The notes beneath the pieces were generated by a model. It saw nothing but the letters and a program-made list of their open reading frames with translations, was not told where the DNA came from and made no database searches. The translations under genes were made by a program, and so were the position numbers. Below are positions 45,065-55,316 of a stretch of 64,000 bases of DNA, in pieces. The stretch comes from 20CM-2-55-15 sp963738025. Lineage in GTDB: Bacteria > Acidobacteriota > Terriglobia > 20CM-2-55-15. The number at the start of each line of letters is the position of its first letter. The first letter of the stretch is position 1. Location of the stretch: positions 62,001-126,000 of the forward strand of contig CAVTWA010000006.1 in assembly GCA_963738025.1 (NCBI GenBank). Reading direction: 5' to 3'.

Positions 45065-45934
45065 CTACTCCAAACCGACCATATGGAGGCGCATCGCATC
45101 CTGTTCGGCATCGGACTTCTCACGGACGAGCCGAAGAATCGCTTCGGCGTCGGCGCCCACTGCTCCGCGGCTCGGCGCTGGTACTTGTTCAGAAAGCTCG
45201 ATAACCCGGCTGGCAGCCGAGACTGAATCAAGGCCGCTGCCCTGCATGTTATTGAGGGTTGTCGCAAAGGTATTAAAGGCCTTTCCGTATAACTCGCGCT
45301 GTTCGGATGTCATCTGTTCTGCGACTCTCTTGAGGGCAGCAGCCGTCTTGGCTGGCCCACCAGTTCTCATGTTGCCGGCAACAGCCAGAACGACATCGAC
45401 GCCAAAAGGCTTCAACTCCGCGCGGTAGACGGCGGCAAGCGCGTCGAAAGCGGCCTTCGATGCGCCGGACGGACCGTTGAAGGGCAACGGCAATGTGGCC
45501 GTCATCGTACTGACCTGGACGATTCGGCCTCGTGCCTTCCGCAGTGCGGGAAGAAAGGAATTCACAACAGCGAGAGCGCCGAAGACATTGACTTCGAATT
45601 CGTGCCGGATAGCGTTAAGCGGCAGAACCTCTAGGGGCCCGGGCGTCAGGATTCCTGCGTTGCTTATGAGAAGATCGATGCGGCCTTCATTCTCGATTGT
45701 GACTTCGCCCGCCCAAGCCTTGACGGCGGCTTCGTTAGTAATGTCGCATTGGTTCAGATTCACCGCCCCACCCGACGCCTCTGTGAGGTCCGCGATCTCG
45801 TCTAACGACATTGCCGTCCCGAACACGCGGTAGCCCTTCGCCGCGAGTCCAAGTGCAATGTCCCGCCCAAGCCCGCTGCCCGCGCCGGTGATTACGGCGG
45901 AGCGCTTTCCCTGTCCTTCACGCGTGGAAGTCAT
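45065..45934 (-). CDS. Short-chain dehydrogenase with altered active site
   Basis: 289 residues, open. AVITGAGSGLGRDIALGLAA is the cofactor-binding Gly motif and DLLISNAGILTPGP the NAG motif. The catalytic segment is VSTMTATLPLPFNGPSGASK. Ser of the tetrad is present, but the residue four before the Lys is Ser (codon TCC) rather than Tyr. If the reading is right the enzyme would be impaired or changed in function. The remainder (FGVDVVLAVAGNMRTGGPAK) is normal. A degenerate copy of its 3' end lies at 42783. Confidence 0.85.
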   Translation of the reverse strand: MTSTREGQGKRSAVITGAGSGLGRDIALGLAAKGYRVFGTAMSLDEIADLTEASGGAVNLNQCDITNEAAVKAWAGEVTIENEGRIDLLISNAGILTPGPLEVLPLNAIRHEFEVNVFGALAVVNSFLPALRKARGRIVQVSTMTATLPLPFNGPSGASKAAFDALAAVYRAELKPFGVDVVLAVAGNMRTGGPAKTAAALKRVAEQMTSEQRELYGKAFNTFATTLNNMQGSGLDSVSAASRVIELSEQVPAPSRGAVGADAEAILRLVREKSDAEQDAMRLHMVGLE

Positions 45935-46187
45935 ATTTTCATCTCTCCGTTTCGTACCGTTTGTGGCGCTATCAGGAGGCGCAAGAATGCTGCCATTCGA
46001 ATCCCTTCTATTTTCTGATTGTTAGCCATGTGACTCATTGCCACATTTCGAGATTTTGCGATAAATGGTAAAAGTGACGGAGCTTAGAGAGGGAGCGTGG
46101 ATGAGATTTCCCAGGATATATAATCGATTCCGAATCCCGGCTCAAATGCAGGCGATTCCTCAATAACCACCACGGGAACGGAATCGA
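45935..46187. other. Intergenic, nothing recognised
   Basis: About 250 AT-richer bp between the SDR and STAS genes, probably with the SDR promoter. No terminator or repeat seen. Confidence 0.5.
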
Positions 46188-46463
46188 CTATTCCTCGTTT
46201 CGACGGGCTCGTTTCTCCTGAAGCATCCACTCACGAATATAAGGTGAGCAATTCACTACCTGAAGGCCCCGCGCCTGGCACTCATTCAGGAAGCGAATTC
46301 CATCGAGGTCGACAACGTTAACTTCATCCAGATCCAAAGTCGCTGGCTGTCCGAACTGCTCGATTTCGGCGCACAGATTGGCGAGGTGCGCAGATCGAAG
46401 ATCACCGGATAAACAAATTCGAGTTCCGTGATTCTCACAAAGCCGTTCAATTCTCAACGTCAT
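46188..46463 (-). CDS. Small STAS-domain protein
   Basis: About 91 residues from MTLRIERLCENHGTRICLSG. ATLDLDEVNVVDLDGIRFLN fits the STAS fold, but the phosphorylatable Ser of anti-anti-sigma factors (usually D-S-S/T-G) is replaced by Asp-Leu-Asp-Gly. It would be a phospho-mimic or non-regulated version. It lies downstream of a wrecked sigma-54 regulator. The longer start at 46505 is less likely. Confidence 0.7.
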   Translation of the reverse strand: MTLRIERLCENHGTRICLSGDLRSAHLANLCAEIEQFGQPATLDLDEVNVVDLDGIRFLNECQARGLQVVNCSPYIREWMLQEKRARRNEE

Positions 46464-46621
46464 TGTAGCCACACCCGTCTGTGCGAGGTGCAAAGAGAGA
46501 ACCATTCAAAGTGCACTCAGCGCTAAAGAGTTAGCGCCGACGGGAATCTCGGGTTTTCGGGATTTTGCGTTTGATGGAAAAAAGCGGAAACAATTTCCGG
46601 ACTTCAGCAACATCGGCGGCA

Positions 46622-49248
46622 TCAACTTTCCTGGGGGGATTTAAATCGATATTTGTCGATACCCAAGCGCTTGATTTTTGCTTCGAGCGTCGAACCTGGG
46701 ACGCCGAGCATAGCTGCTGCGCCTGTTGCTCCTGATATGCGTCCATGAGTCTGCGCAAGTGCAGCTTCGATCACTTCCTTTTCATGTGCCAGTAACACAC
46801 CGTTAAGAGCCACACTCGAATGGGAACGAGAAACCTTAGCTGGTTCTCGCTTGAGCCACGCTTCGTCCACAGCGAACGTATCTGAGTCACTCAGGGTGAC
46901 AGCGCGCTCAATCACATTCTGTAGCTCACGAACATTTCCCGGCCACTCGTACACTTGCATCATCTTCAGCGTCTTTTTTTCGATGGTCTGGAACTTCTTC
47001 CCGATCTTTTTTCCAAATCGGGCAATGAAGTATTCGACAAGAATGGGAATGTCGGCTGCTCGCTCCCGAAGCGATGGCATCGTGATCGGTACAACATTCA
47101 ACCTGTACAGGAGATCCTGCGCGGAACTTACCTTCGCTTACGAGCCTATCGAGGTCGCGATGGGTCGCCGCCAACACTCGAACGTCCACGGGGATAGGTT
47201 TGTCGCTGCCGACACGTTCGATCTCGCGCTCCTGCAGCACTCGCAATAATGCAATCTGAATATCCGGAGGCAGATCCCCGACTTCGTCCAGAAAAATAGT
47301 GCCACCGTTCGCCGCTTCAAAGCGCCCCAAACGGCGATGGGTGGCACCTGTAAATGCTCCCTTTTCGTGCCCAAAGAGCTCGGAAGCAATCAGCGACGTT
47401 GGTATCGCACCACAATTCACTCCGATGAATGCTAGGGCCGCCCGCCTCGACCGCTTGTGGATGGCGCGCGCAATCAACTCCTTGCCCGTACCGGTTTGCC
47501 CCAGAATGAGAACTGTTGAGTCTGAAGGTGCCACTTTGCTGATCTGGGAGAGACCTTCCGCAGAGGCTCCGAAGAGCCGACGATCTCCTCGAACATCGAT
47601 CCTTGGTTAAGCTCTTCACGCAAAGCAGCGTTCTCTTGTTGCAGCCTTTCCTCGGCTCGTTTGCGGTCTTCGATATCAGCGCACGCAGCATACCAACGGA
47701 GGACTTTTCCCTGGTCATCGAGCACGGGATTGTGCCGACTCAGAAACCAACGATAGACTCCGTCATTTCTACGGAACCGCACTTCGATTTCAAATGAAGA
47801 ACCGTTCGAGATAGCACTGCCCCATTGGGACCGGAGCCGTTCCCTGTCATCCGGATGAACCTCGGGAGCGTGCTTGCTTCGCACCACTGATCAAGGGTCA
47901 TGCCGAAGTAATCAAGACTCATGCGGTTGAGATAAAGACGCTCGCGGAGGGGCCCGAAAACAGCGATAAGTTGTGGGGCGAGGTCCAGCACCTGCCGGAG
48001 TTCCTTTTCCTGTTGCTGAAGCCTCTGTTCGGCGACTCTACGCTCCGTTATGTCCATTATTGCGCCAACAGATTCCTCGTTGCCCTCCTCGTCCCTTAAG
48101 GGATGCGCAAAATTAAGAATGTGTTTTATCGAACCATCTGGCATCAGCAACCGATGTTCAAAGTTAAAGTCGCTTCCCGCCTGGCCAGCCCGCTCAAGAA
48201 CGCCCTTGAGAAGGTCCACATCGTCAGGATGGACCCGCTGCAGAATCAAATCGGGCGTCGGTTCCATCCCGGGAGGGTATCCATAGATCCGAGCTGTTTC
48301 CTCGGACCAAAACATTCGCTTGGTACCTGATTCCATTCCGGCACTGCCAGTGTGACTGAGTCTTTGTGCATCCGTTAAATGCGCTTTGCTCCGCCGAAGT
48401 TCCACTTCGATTAGCTTCCGCGCGGTGATATCCATTACTGCGCCAATGACCTCGATGCTCCCGGTGCTATCCCTCTCCGCTTTTCCGACAACATGCAGAT
48501 ACTTAATCCTTCGGTCGGGAAACTGTAGGCGACACTCAAGATCAATGCTCGTGCCTATGGCAGCGGCGTCTAGTGCCATTCTCACCGTCGGCCTATCTTG
48601 CGGATGAACGCGCTCCACAATCTTTGGCACCGAAACTTCAGAAGAAGGGTCGAATTCAAAAATACGGAAAGTCTCGTCGGACCAGAAGTGCTCGTCCGAA
48701 GAAACGTTCCACCCAAAGCTGCCGGTGTGGCTGAGCCTTTGTGCTTCTGCCTGAAGATGCTCGTTACGCCGCAAGGCTTCTTCGGCTCGCTTCCGATCGT
48801 CAATGTCGAGGTTTATCCCGATCCAGTACAGCAACGTGCCATCGCTTGCTCGGAGAGGTTCGAGGCGACTGAGGAACCAGCGGTATTCTCCTTCAGAGTT
48901 TCGTATTCGGAAGGCCGCTTGGCCGGCAGTCCCAGTTCTATTGCAGGCTGCCCCGACTTTAAGCGTTTCTTCATGATCATCGGGATGGACCAGCTGGATG
49001 TGGGTGTCCCAAGGTACATCGATCTCCGCCCCGAGCCGAAGAGGATCATCCTTGGCGAGGCCAAGGTAATCCGCGTATCCCTCATTCACGAACGTTAGGG
49101 TGCCGGACGGCAGCGCGTACCAGGTGTATGCCGGAATCGAATTGAGCGTCTTTCGCAACTGTGCTGCAAACGAGGGTTCTTGCCCAGAAGCAAAGTCTAC
49201 ATTCGATCCGTCGTCGCGGTCTGCGTCATATTGCGTAGGCGTAGCCAT
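46622..49248 (-). pseudogene. Multi-PAS sigma-54 activator (PAS x4-5, AAA+, Fis), frameshifted
   Basis: About 875 codons when pieced together. It begins MATPTQYDADRDDGSNVDFA. Successive PAS/PAC units follow, ending in FRIRNSEGEYRWFLSRLEPL, GAVMDITARKLIEVELRRSK, GAIMDITERRVAEQRLQQQE and RRNDGVYRWFLSRHNPVLDD. Then comes the AAA+ core with ILGQTGTGKELIARAIHKRS, the sigma-54-contacting GAFTGATHRR and GTIFLDEVGDLPPDIQIALL, and a Fis-like HTH GAAAMLGVPGSTLEAKIKRL. Shifts near 47860, 47560 and 47100 break it. Each domain retains its key residues, so decay is fairly recent. Confidence 0.88.
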
Positions 49249-49641
49249 GCGTGCACCATTAAATCGCACTTCTGTTGCCAGTCCATACTGAAAATCCCAT
49301 CGGATTGTTTCTCCCAGAAAATATAAGAATTTCGCTCCCGGCCCTCGACGAGGCCGTCGTCGGCACAGTGGCGCAGGGCTGCGGGTCGCGGCACACTTGA
49401 TCGAAGTCAGAGCCGGGATCACCGAGTCTCGGTGCTTTATCCGGCGTTTGCCACCGTTCGTATTTTTCGGCCTTCGGTCTTACCGTTTCATCTTCGGAAT
49501 TGCCTGGTCGATGCAATCCCGTCCTGAGACATCGTGTACACCTCCGGGGTAATCCACTCTGGGCTTTTATGCGATCAGCCTCGTTCGGGCACGCGTTTTT
49601 TGACATTCTCATCGCTGTCTGGTTTCGGCAGGGATGCGCCA
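49249..49641. other. Region without recognisable gene
   Basis: About 390 bp upstream of the sigma-54 regulator. Several short frames exist on both strands; none has family features, a signal peptide or a plausible ribosome-binding site. Probably promoter plus eroded DNA. Confidence 0.5.
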
Positions 49642-49928
49642 TCATTCCTTACGTTGGAACGTGCAAATCCTTAGGAACAGTGTGCGGTCGCTGCACCCCA
49701 TGTAGGATTGGCAGAGCAGGACGAGTTGTTCCCGCAGCTTGCGGACCAGCGCCGGTGTCGCTCCCGTCTCCAGCACGGATTTCATCGCGCCGGCCATCGC
49801 AGCGCACATAATGTCGATGCTGAATTTCTCCGGCGGGCGGGCGCATCCGGTGCGGTCTGCAACATGGCGTCCAGAGCCTTCCGTTGCCGCTGAAGCGCTT
49901 TTTTCACCTGTGGCTCGCCAAAATATTC
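49642..49928 (-). pseudogene. C-terminal half of a TetR-type regulator, frameshifted
   Basis: Reads HEYFGEPQVKKALQRQRKAL plus DAMLQTAPDAPAR, then after a shift FSIDIMCAAMAGAMKSVLET and TPALVRKLREQLVLLCQSYM to the stop at 49642. This pattern suits the ligand-binding helices of a TetR C-terminal domain. The N-terminal DNA-binding part was replaced by the 150-bp att-bearing repeat that begins at about 49926. Identification by pattern only. Confidence 0.5.
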
Positions 49929-50076
49929 ATGCTCACAAAATGCTCACAGAAATTCGGAAACAAGGGGTAAAACCGGACATCAGTAGCCATGAAATGCTAT
50001 GAAACAAAAGGACCGGACATTATTAAATTGTGCTCATAACCCAAAGGTCGGAGGTTCAAATCCTTCCCCCGCAATT
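49926..50076. repeat. 150-bp direct repeat ending in partial tRNA-fMet (att copy 1)
   Basis: Nearly identical to 56984-57135 (a few substitutions). It starts ATTCATGCTCACAAAATGCT and ends with the tRNA-fMet 3' part (50032-50076, ending CCTTCCCCCGCAATT). The first 105 bp are shared only by these two copies, so they belong to the mobile element's end rather than to the tRNA. No full tRNA can form, since the 5' half is missing. Confidence 0.92.
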
Positions 50077-50240
50077 AGTTAGTGCATTTCGCCATCAAAG
50101 TTTTGGGCCCAGAGCTTCCTCCCCCCTAAATGCTGCTCTTTCTCACGCTTTTTCAGCGGGTTGTCCGTAACGACCACCGGACATCCAGCCCAACGAGTTA
50201 ACGTCGGTATTTGCTGCCTGTCCTTGGCGAATTCCTGAAA

Positions 50241-50622
50241 TCACGCGGCAATCGGCGTCTGGTAAAGGCCGCGAGAGTGCTGCTGCCACCGGTACGAAGA
50301 AAAGTTTAATGGCGGCCGCGGCGCCTCAGGGGCTGGCAGTCGCGCTCCCAAAGCCCGAGTGCACACGTTGTCGATTGAAATAATCCTGGAAGAGTTGGAG
50401 TCGGTTCTCCAAATCGCCTGCCGTCCAGAACAATGCGACCGACCGCTCGACGTGGATGAAGAGGGAGCGGTAGTCCTCTTCGCCAATAACCAGATTCCGA
50501 TGTCCGCGGATCAGATGAGCGACTTCGTGTAACGCCGTTCGCGCAACGGCATCGTCTGGAATGCAACCACCTTTCTTTTCTTCGAATGTAGTCGTGACCA
50601 GCGAGACCGGCCATCTTGTCAC
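50241..50622 (-). pseudogene. Chimeric relic: HExxH fragment joined to transposase C-terminus
   Basis: One open frame runs from DDAVARTALHEVAHLIRGHR (HExxH) directly into YRSLFIHVERSVALFWTAGD, then LQLFQDYFNRQRVHSGFG, which is the C-terminal motif of an integrase-core transposase. A second frame carries the tail YRWQQHSRGLYQTPIAA to the stop at 50241. Comparison with 54695-55204 shows that about 180 bp between the two parts were lost here, making the fusion. No function is expected. Confidence 0.75.
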
Positions 50623-50749
50623 TCCTGTCGCTGGAGCGACGAATTTCGAATCACGACTTATCCTCAGCGCTCGGTCGTGCTGTGGATTCTTTCATTTGTG
50701 GATGCATGTGGACAGTGAAGATAACGCTCCCTTCAAGACCTGGCCCGAG

Positions 50750-51502
50750 CTACCTGGAGGCGGATGGATGCTCAGTGGACTTGCGCAGGTCTTCGGCCGA
50801 GCCGCTTAGCAGATTGCGAAGCATCACGACCTCCGCGGCGATCCCTGTCCGAAGCGCCGGGCCCGCGTCGGGAGCGAAAAAGAGGGAGTGATTTGAGGGC
50901 AGTTGCTCACCAGTCGCGGCTGCCTGAGCGAACTTCTGCGGATCTGCGGCGCCGAGTCCAAAAAAAGACGATGGGATTCCTTGTTCGATGAAGTAGGAGA
51001 AGTCCTCGGAGGCCGGGCCCGGCACAGCGGCTTCTACGTTACTCTCTCCCAGCGCAGATTGGAGCGTCCGCTTGAGACGTGCAGCAAGCACCGGATCGTT
51101 GCGCAAAACATTGGTGCTCTCGTAGTGTTCAATCAAAGGGGTGCGTGGTGCGCCCGCCGCCTCCGCCTCGGCTTTGGTAATGCGGGCGATGGCAGCCAGG
51201 AGTTGTTTGCGGACTTCCGGTTTGTAGGCACGGATGGTTAATCCTAGTTCTGCCTGATCGGGGATGATGTTGTTTTTGGCGCGTACCTGGATGTATCCGA
51301 CCGTCACGATGGCCGTTTCCCCTGGTTTAACTTCCCGGGAAACAATCGTCTGCAGTGTATATTCCCAAGATCCCACATGCTCCTCGAAACGAAACTGGTT
51401 CATCAACACTCCCCGGCTGACGCCAAGATCCGGCTCTTCCGTTCGCTCTTCCGTGGGCGGGACTGCTGTTGATGCGCTTTGGAAATTGTTGAGAACCTCC
51501 AC
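50750..51502 (-). pseudogene. C-terminal fragment of an M20-type amidohydrolase
   Basis: The recognisable part (50750 to about 51365) reads LQTIVSREVKPGETAIVTVG, IIPDQAELGLTIRAYKPEVR, VPGPASEDFSYFIEQGIPSS and FFGLGAADPQKFAQ, a C-terminal half of M20D peptidases/IAA-amino-acid hydrolases including the dimerisation domain and the last metal-site region (SNHSLFFAPD). The N-terminal catalytic half with the first metal ligands is missing; the upstream 45 codons are unrelated. Confidence 0.8.
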
Positions 51503-51689
51503 CGGTGTCTTCTTAGGCCTGTTGACATTTTTCCGTTTGATCCGGACGTCTGCCGTTTACAAGAATCTCCTCGGAATCCTTCTCCGAGACAACAACCCAC
51601 GGTTCAATGCCCATGTAACGAAACGCCTCTATCGCTAATCGCATTGATTGAGGACGCTTTCGCGACTTACAAAAATGATCTGCTGCGGT

Positions 51690-54269
51690 TCAGTTTGGAA
51701 CGGTCCGGAAGCGCCAGATGGAACTGCGCATGAGGAGACTTCCGGTAACGACTTCGTTTTTCTGATTCCAGGACGGGTAATACAAGTCTGCATCGTAGCG
51801 CAGTGGGATTCGGAGCAGTTCGCCGGATTCGGGATTGACCACGGCGTTTCCGAAGAACCACGAATCCCGCGATGTAACGGTAACCACGATTCGACCATCC
51901 GCCCGGACTGCATTCGGTCCAAGCAGGCCGGTCATTCGAAGTTCTCCATTCATCGTGGGTATCGTTTGCGCCGGTCCCCCGGTTACCGGCATTCGCTCCA
52001 GCTGTCCGCCGTCTTTTTCCGGGTACTCGACAATTAGACTCTGGTGCGCCGAATCGAATGCGACGGAATCGCCCGGTCCAAGGTTGCGCGGATCACCGCC
52101 GGTTGAGGGGATGGACCAGATGGATCCGGCATTCGCATAAAAAAGGGTGTTTCCGTCCGAGGATGCTGTGAGGCTCTGAATTGAATCCGCCGCGGTTATG
52201 CTTATCCGCCTTATCAACCGGCTGTCCTTAATGGATGTTACCGCAATGGACTGTTGAGGTGGTCTGCCCAGCACAAAAGCGACCTGGCCCGGGCCGGCAA
52301 ACGTGACGGGTCCACGAGTTTCTTCATCGGTATCGACGAAAGGAACGAGTTCTCCGTTCGATCTTGTGACCAACAAGCGCGAACGGCCGTTGAAGAAACC
52401 GGTCAGAAGTATGCGTCCATCGGGAAGTTCGAGAATAGGCAAGGAGCCTTCGGGTACGGTATTCATTTGTTCGGGCAATTGAGCCGATTCTTTGAACCGC
52501 AGCGCCTGCACGGTGCGCGCAACTTGATCGACGTATAACGATCCATCGGCCGCCGCATCCATAAAGTAGGTCTGGCCGGTCAGCGCCAGCAGGTCTCGAG
52601 CTGGAGTCCGTCCATCGCTGGGTATGGAAATAATTTGGTGAAGGTCTCCATTCTTCGCGTCTAACAGCACGGATTGATCCACTGGGTTTATGGCGAGGCC
52701 AAAGATGCTTGAGAGGTCTAGTTTCGGTCCAATCGGCCGCGGCACATTGCTGTGTAAGTCCAGGATGTACAGGCCCGGGGCGGTACCGGAAGAATCCGCC
52801 GGCTTTCCGAAAAAGACAATCTGCTTGCCATCGGGAAAGGCGCGAGCCATTCGGTAGGTAGCGACGGCATTGAGGGGTTGAATTTCTCCCGTATTGGGTT
52901 TGAAACGGTACAGTTGCGGGCGCCGGTCCGAGTTCGTACGGGCGATGATGAGACTACCGTCCGCAAGCGCATCCTCGATGTCTGCATCTTCGATGAGCAG
53001 CCGCTGTTCTCCACCCAGTGCGGGAATGCTGAACACGCCGAACGGCGGTCCATCCGCCAGATCGAAATAGATTTTTGTGCCGTCCGCAGACCAACAGAGG
53101 ACAACGATCTGACCCTGATTCTTTTCATGAGTCAGAATGGTCCAGTTCCCCGACTTCGGATTCATCACGGCAACCTGGGTTTGACCATCCACTAACGCCT
53201 GGAAAGCGATCATTTTCCCATCGGGCGAAACACGAGGACCGAAGGCAATGTCGGGGCCCCCAAGAAGCGTCCCCGACCAAACGGTGGCCGGAACGGCGTG
53301 CCGAAACCAAGCGTTCGCGGCTAAAACGACGACGATCAGGAAAACGGCCAGTGCCCCGATCAGAGCGCCTCGTCTCCTGGATAAGGCTTTCGGAGTTACC
53401 GGAAGCGCGGCCGGTGTCAGAATTTCCTCGAGCTCGAATCGAAGATCCCCCGCATCGTGAAACCGGCGCCGCATATCCTTTTGAAGACAGCGTTCAACGA
53501 TGCGGCGTAAGGCCCCAGGCGCTACGCTCGACACAGAGGACCACTCCGGCTCTTCCTTCAGGATCTTCGCGATCGTATCCGAGACTGTTTCGCCTGAAAA
53601 TGCCATACGGCCTGTCAACATCTCGAAAAGCACGCAGCCGAAAGCCCAGATGTCGGTTTGCTTCGTGACGGCTCTGCCCCTGGCTTGTTCCGGGCTCATG
53701 TAGAAGAGCGTGCCCAGGATGACGCCGCCCTCAGTGCTGGCGGCCATCAATGTGGGGGAATGCGAAGGCGACGCGCCGGAAGGTTGGATCTCGTGGATCT
53801 TCGCAAGGCCGAAGTCCAGCACCTTCACTTTTCCTTCAGGAGTGATTTTGATATTTGCCGGCTTCAGGTCTCGATGCACGATGCCTTTTTCGTGCGCCAC
53901 CTGCAAGGCTTCCGCGATCTGCTGCGCAATTTCTACGGCCTCGTCTGCGGGAATTGCGCCCCGTGAAACGCGCTCCGCCAACGTTTCACCTTCGACCAGC
54001 TCAAGAACAAGGAAGTGCGTATTCGCGGACTTCTGTAGATCGTAAATCGCGCCAATATTCGTGTGGTTCAGCGCCGCCAGGACCTGGGCTTCTCGCCGGA
54101 AACGAGCCAACCGCTCCGCATCCGCCGCAAAGTCGTCCGGCAGAATTTTGATCGCGACGTCACGGGCGAGCTTGGCGTCTCGCGCGCGATAAACTTCGCC
54201 CATTCCACCCGCGCCGAGCCGGCCGAGAATTTCATACGATCCGAGATATGTTCCTGTGGAAAGTGCCAT
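51690..54269 (-). CDS. Ser/Thr protein kinase with C-terminal PD40 beta-propeller
   Basis: 859 residues, fully open. The kinase domain (1-270) has GRLGAGGMGEVYRARDAKLA, DVAIKILPDDFA, IVHRDLKPANIKI, DFGLAKI and FYMSPEQARGRAVTKQTDIW. One membrane helix (GALIGALAVFLIVVVLAANA) lies near 310. The rest is a WD40-like propeller, including PRVSPDGKMIAFQALVDGQT and LCWSADGTKIYFDL. This architecture is a well-known Acidobacteria expansion, likely sensing outside and phosphorylating within. It fills most of the module between att copies 1 and 2 and is the module's only intact large gene. Confidence 0.95.
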   Translation of the reverse strand: MALSTGTYLGSYEILGRLGAGGMGEVYRARDAKLARDVAIKILPDDFAADAERLARFRREAQVLAALNHTNIGAIYDLQKSANTHFLVLELVEGETLAERVSRGAIPADEAVEIAQQIAEALQVAHEKGIVHRDLKPANIKITPEGKVKVLDFGLAKIHEIQPSGASPSHSPTLMAASTEGGVILGTLFYMSPEQARGRAVTKQTDIWAFGCVLFEMLTGRMAFSGETVSDTIAKILKEEPEWSSVSSVAPGALRRIVERCLQKDMRRRFHDAGDLRFELEEILTPAALPVTPKALSRRRGALIGALAVFLIVVVLAANAWFRHAVPATVWSGTLLGGPDIAFGPRVSPDGKMIAFQALVDGQTQVAVMNPKSGNWTILTHEKNQGQIVVLCWSADGTKIYFDLADGPPFGVFSIPALGGEQRLLIEDADIEDALADGSLIIARTNSDRRPQLYRFKPNTGEIQPLNAVATYRMARAFPDGKQIVFFGKPADSSGTAPGLYILDLHSNVPRPIGPKLDLSSIFGLAINPVDQSVLLDAKNGDLHQIISIPSDGRTPARDLLALTGQTYFMDAAADGSLYVDQVARTVQALRFKESAQLPEQMNTVPEGSLPILELPDGRILLTGFFNGRSRLLVTRSNGELVPFVDTDEETRGPVTFAGPGQVAFVLGRPPQQSIAVTSIKDSRLIRRISITAADSIQSLTASSDGNTLFYANAGSIWSIPSTGGDPRNLGPGDSVAFDSAHQSLIVEYPEKDGGQLERMPVTGGPAQTIPTMNGELRMTGLLGPNAVRADGRIVVTVTSRDSWFFGNAVVNPESGELLRIPLRYDADLYYPSWNQKNEVVTGSLLMRSSIWRFRTVPN

Positions 54270-54485
54270 AAAGCTTGAGCATTATAACCTCCGGAAGAAG
54301 CAGCGGACGCCGCTATACCGCGGTTTGCGGCGCTTATGGTCGTCTTCCGCGCCCATCGACCGCCGCTGTATTCTGATAGCCAATGGGCCCCAAATGCGCC
54401 CAAAACTTCGGGAAACATCGGTAAAATACGTCAACATACGACCTGAAATGATTGAAAACGCAAGAGCTGGCAAAGTTAACTAAGT

Positions 54486-54529
54486 CTCATAACCCAAAGG
54501 TCGGAGGTTCAAATCCTTCCCGCGCAATT
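54486..54529 (+). repeat. Partial tRNA-fMet, att copy 2
   Basis: 44 bp matching 26211-26254 except CCCGC for CCCCC near the end. Upstream DNA differs from copies 1 and 3, but the downstream 600 bp (54530 on) match the DNA after copy 1. Confidence 0.9.
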
Positions 54530-54694
54530 ACTTAGCGCATTTCGCCATCAAAGTTTTGGCCCAAAGCTTTCCTCCCCCACCAAATGCTGCTCTTTCTGAC
54601 GCTTTTTCAGGGGGTTGTCCGTAACGACCACCAGACATCCAACCCAACGAGTTAAGGTCGGTATTTGCTGCCTGTCCTTGGCGAATTCCTGAAA

Positions 54695-54930
54695 TCACGC
54701 GGCAATCGGCGTCTGGTAAAGGCCGCGACAGTGCTGCTGCCACTGGTATGAGGAGAAGTTTAATGGCGTCCGCGGGGCCTCGGGGGGCTGGCGGCCGCCT
54801 CCCAAGCCCGAGTGCACACTTTGTCGATTGAAATAATCCTGGAAGAGTCGGAGTTTTTTCTCCAAATCGCCTGCCGTCCAGAACAATGCGACCGACCGCT
54901 CGACGTGGATGAAGAGGGAGCGGTAGTCCT
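54695..54930 (-). pseudogene. Transposase C-terminal fragment (second copy)
   Basis: Same fragment as at 50241-50470: DYRSLFIHVERSVALFWTAG, then DLEKKLRLFQDYFNRQSVHS and YQWQQHCRGLYQTPIAA with a stop. Lies 165 bp after att copy 2, at the same distance as the other copy after att copy 1. Confidence 0.8.
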
Positions 54931-55204
54931 CTATTTAACCCATTCGGGCGCTGTCTTCGTGAATTCCCACGCCTCGATACAGGGCGCGCAGTTCGGCGCA
55001 ATTGGACGCGCAAGAATCTTCTGCTCGACATCTGCCGCATCCTTGCCGGCGCTCGAATTTAAAATGCACGCTGTTTCAAGAGCGCAATGCCCACCATTAT
55101 CCAAATCCTTAACGGCATCTTCGCCAATAACCAGATTCCGATGTCCGCGGATCAGATGAGCGACTTCGTGTAACGCCGTTCGCGCAACGGCATCGTCTGG
55201 AATG
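54931..55204 (-). pseudogene. HExxH-bearing C-terminal fragment
   Basis: About 90 codons: GHIPDDAVARTALHEVAHLI, then RGHRNLVIGEDAVKDLDNGG and IEAWEFTKTAPEWVK to a stop. The TALHEVAHLIRGH segment looks like a zinc HExxH of the ArdC/ImmA-type small metallopeptidases carried by mobile elements, but the fragment is too short to choose. A complete start is not found; it abuts an excisionase-like fragment. Confidence 0.45.
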
Positions 55205-55210
55205 TGACCA

Positions 55211-55316
55211 CCTTTCTTTAATGATTTTGATTTTTCCGTCGCTGACCCAATGCCGTAACGTCCACTCGGAAATTCGCAGATAAACAGCTGCCTCCGTCGT
55301 GGTCAGCAGGTCCGAT
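55211..55316 (-). pseudogene. Excisionase-like HTH fragment
   Basis: About 33 codons read LLTTTEAAVYLRISEWTLRH, then WVSDGKIKIIK, the MerR-like HTH_17 fold of excisionases (Xis) and small DNA-binding proteins of integrative elements. No start or remainder is preserved. Confidence 0.65.
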
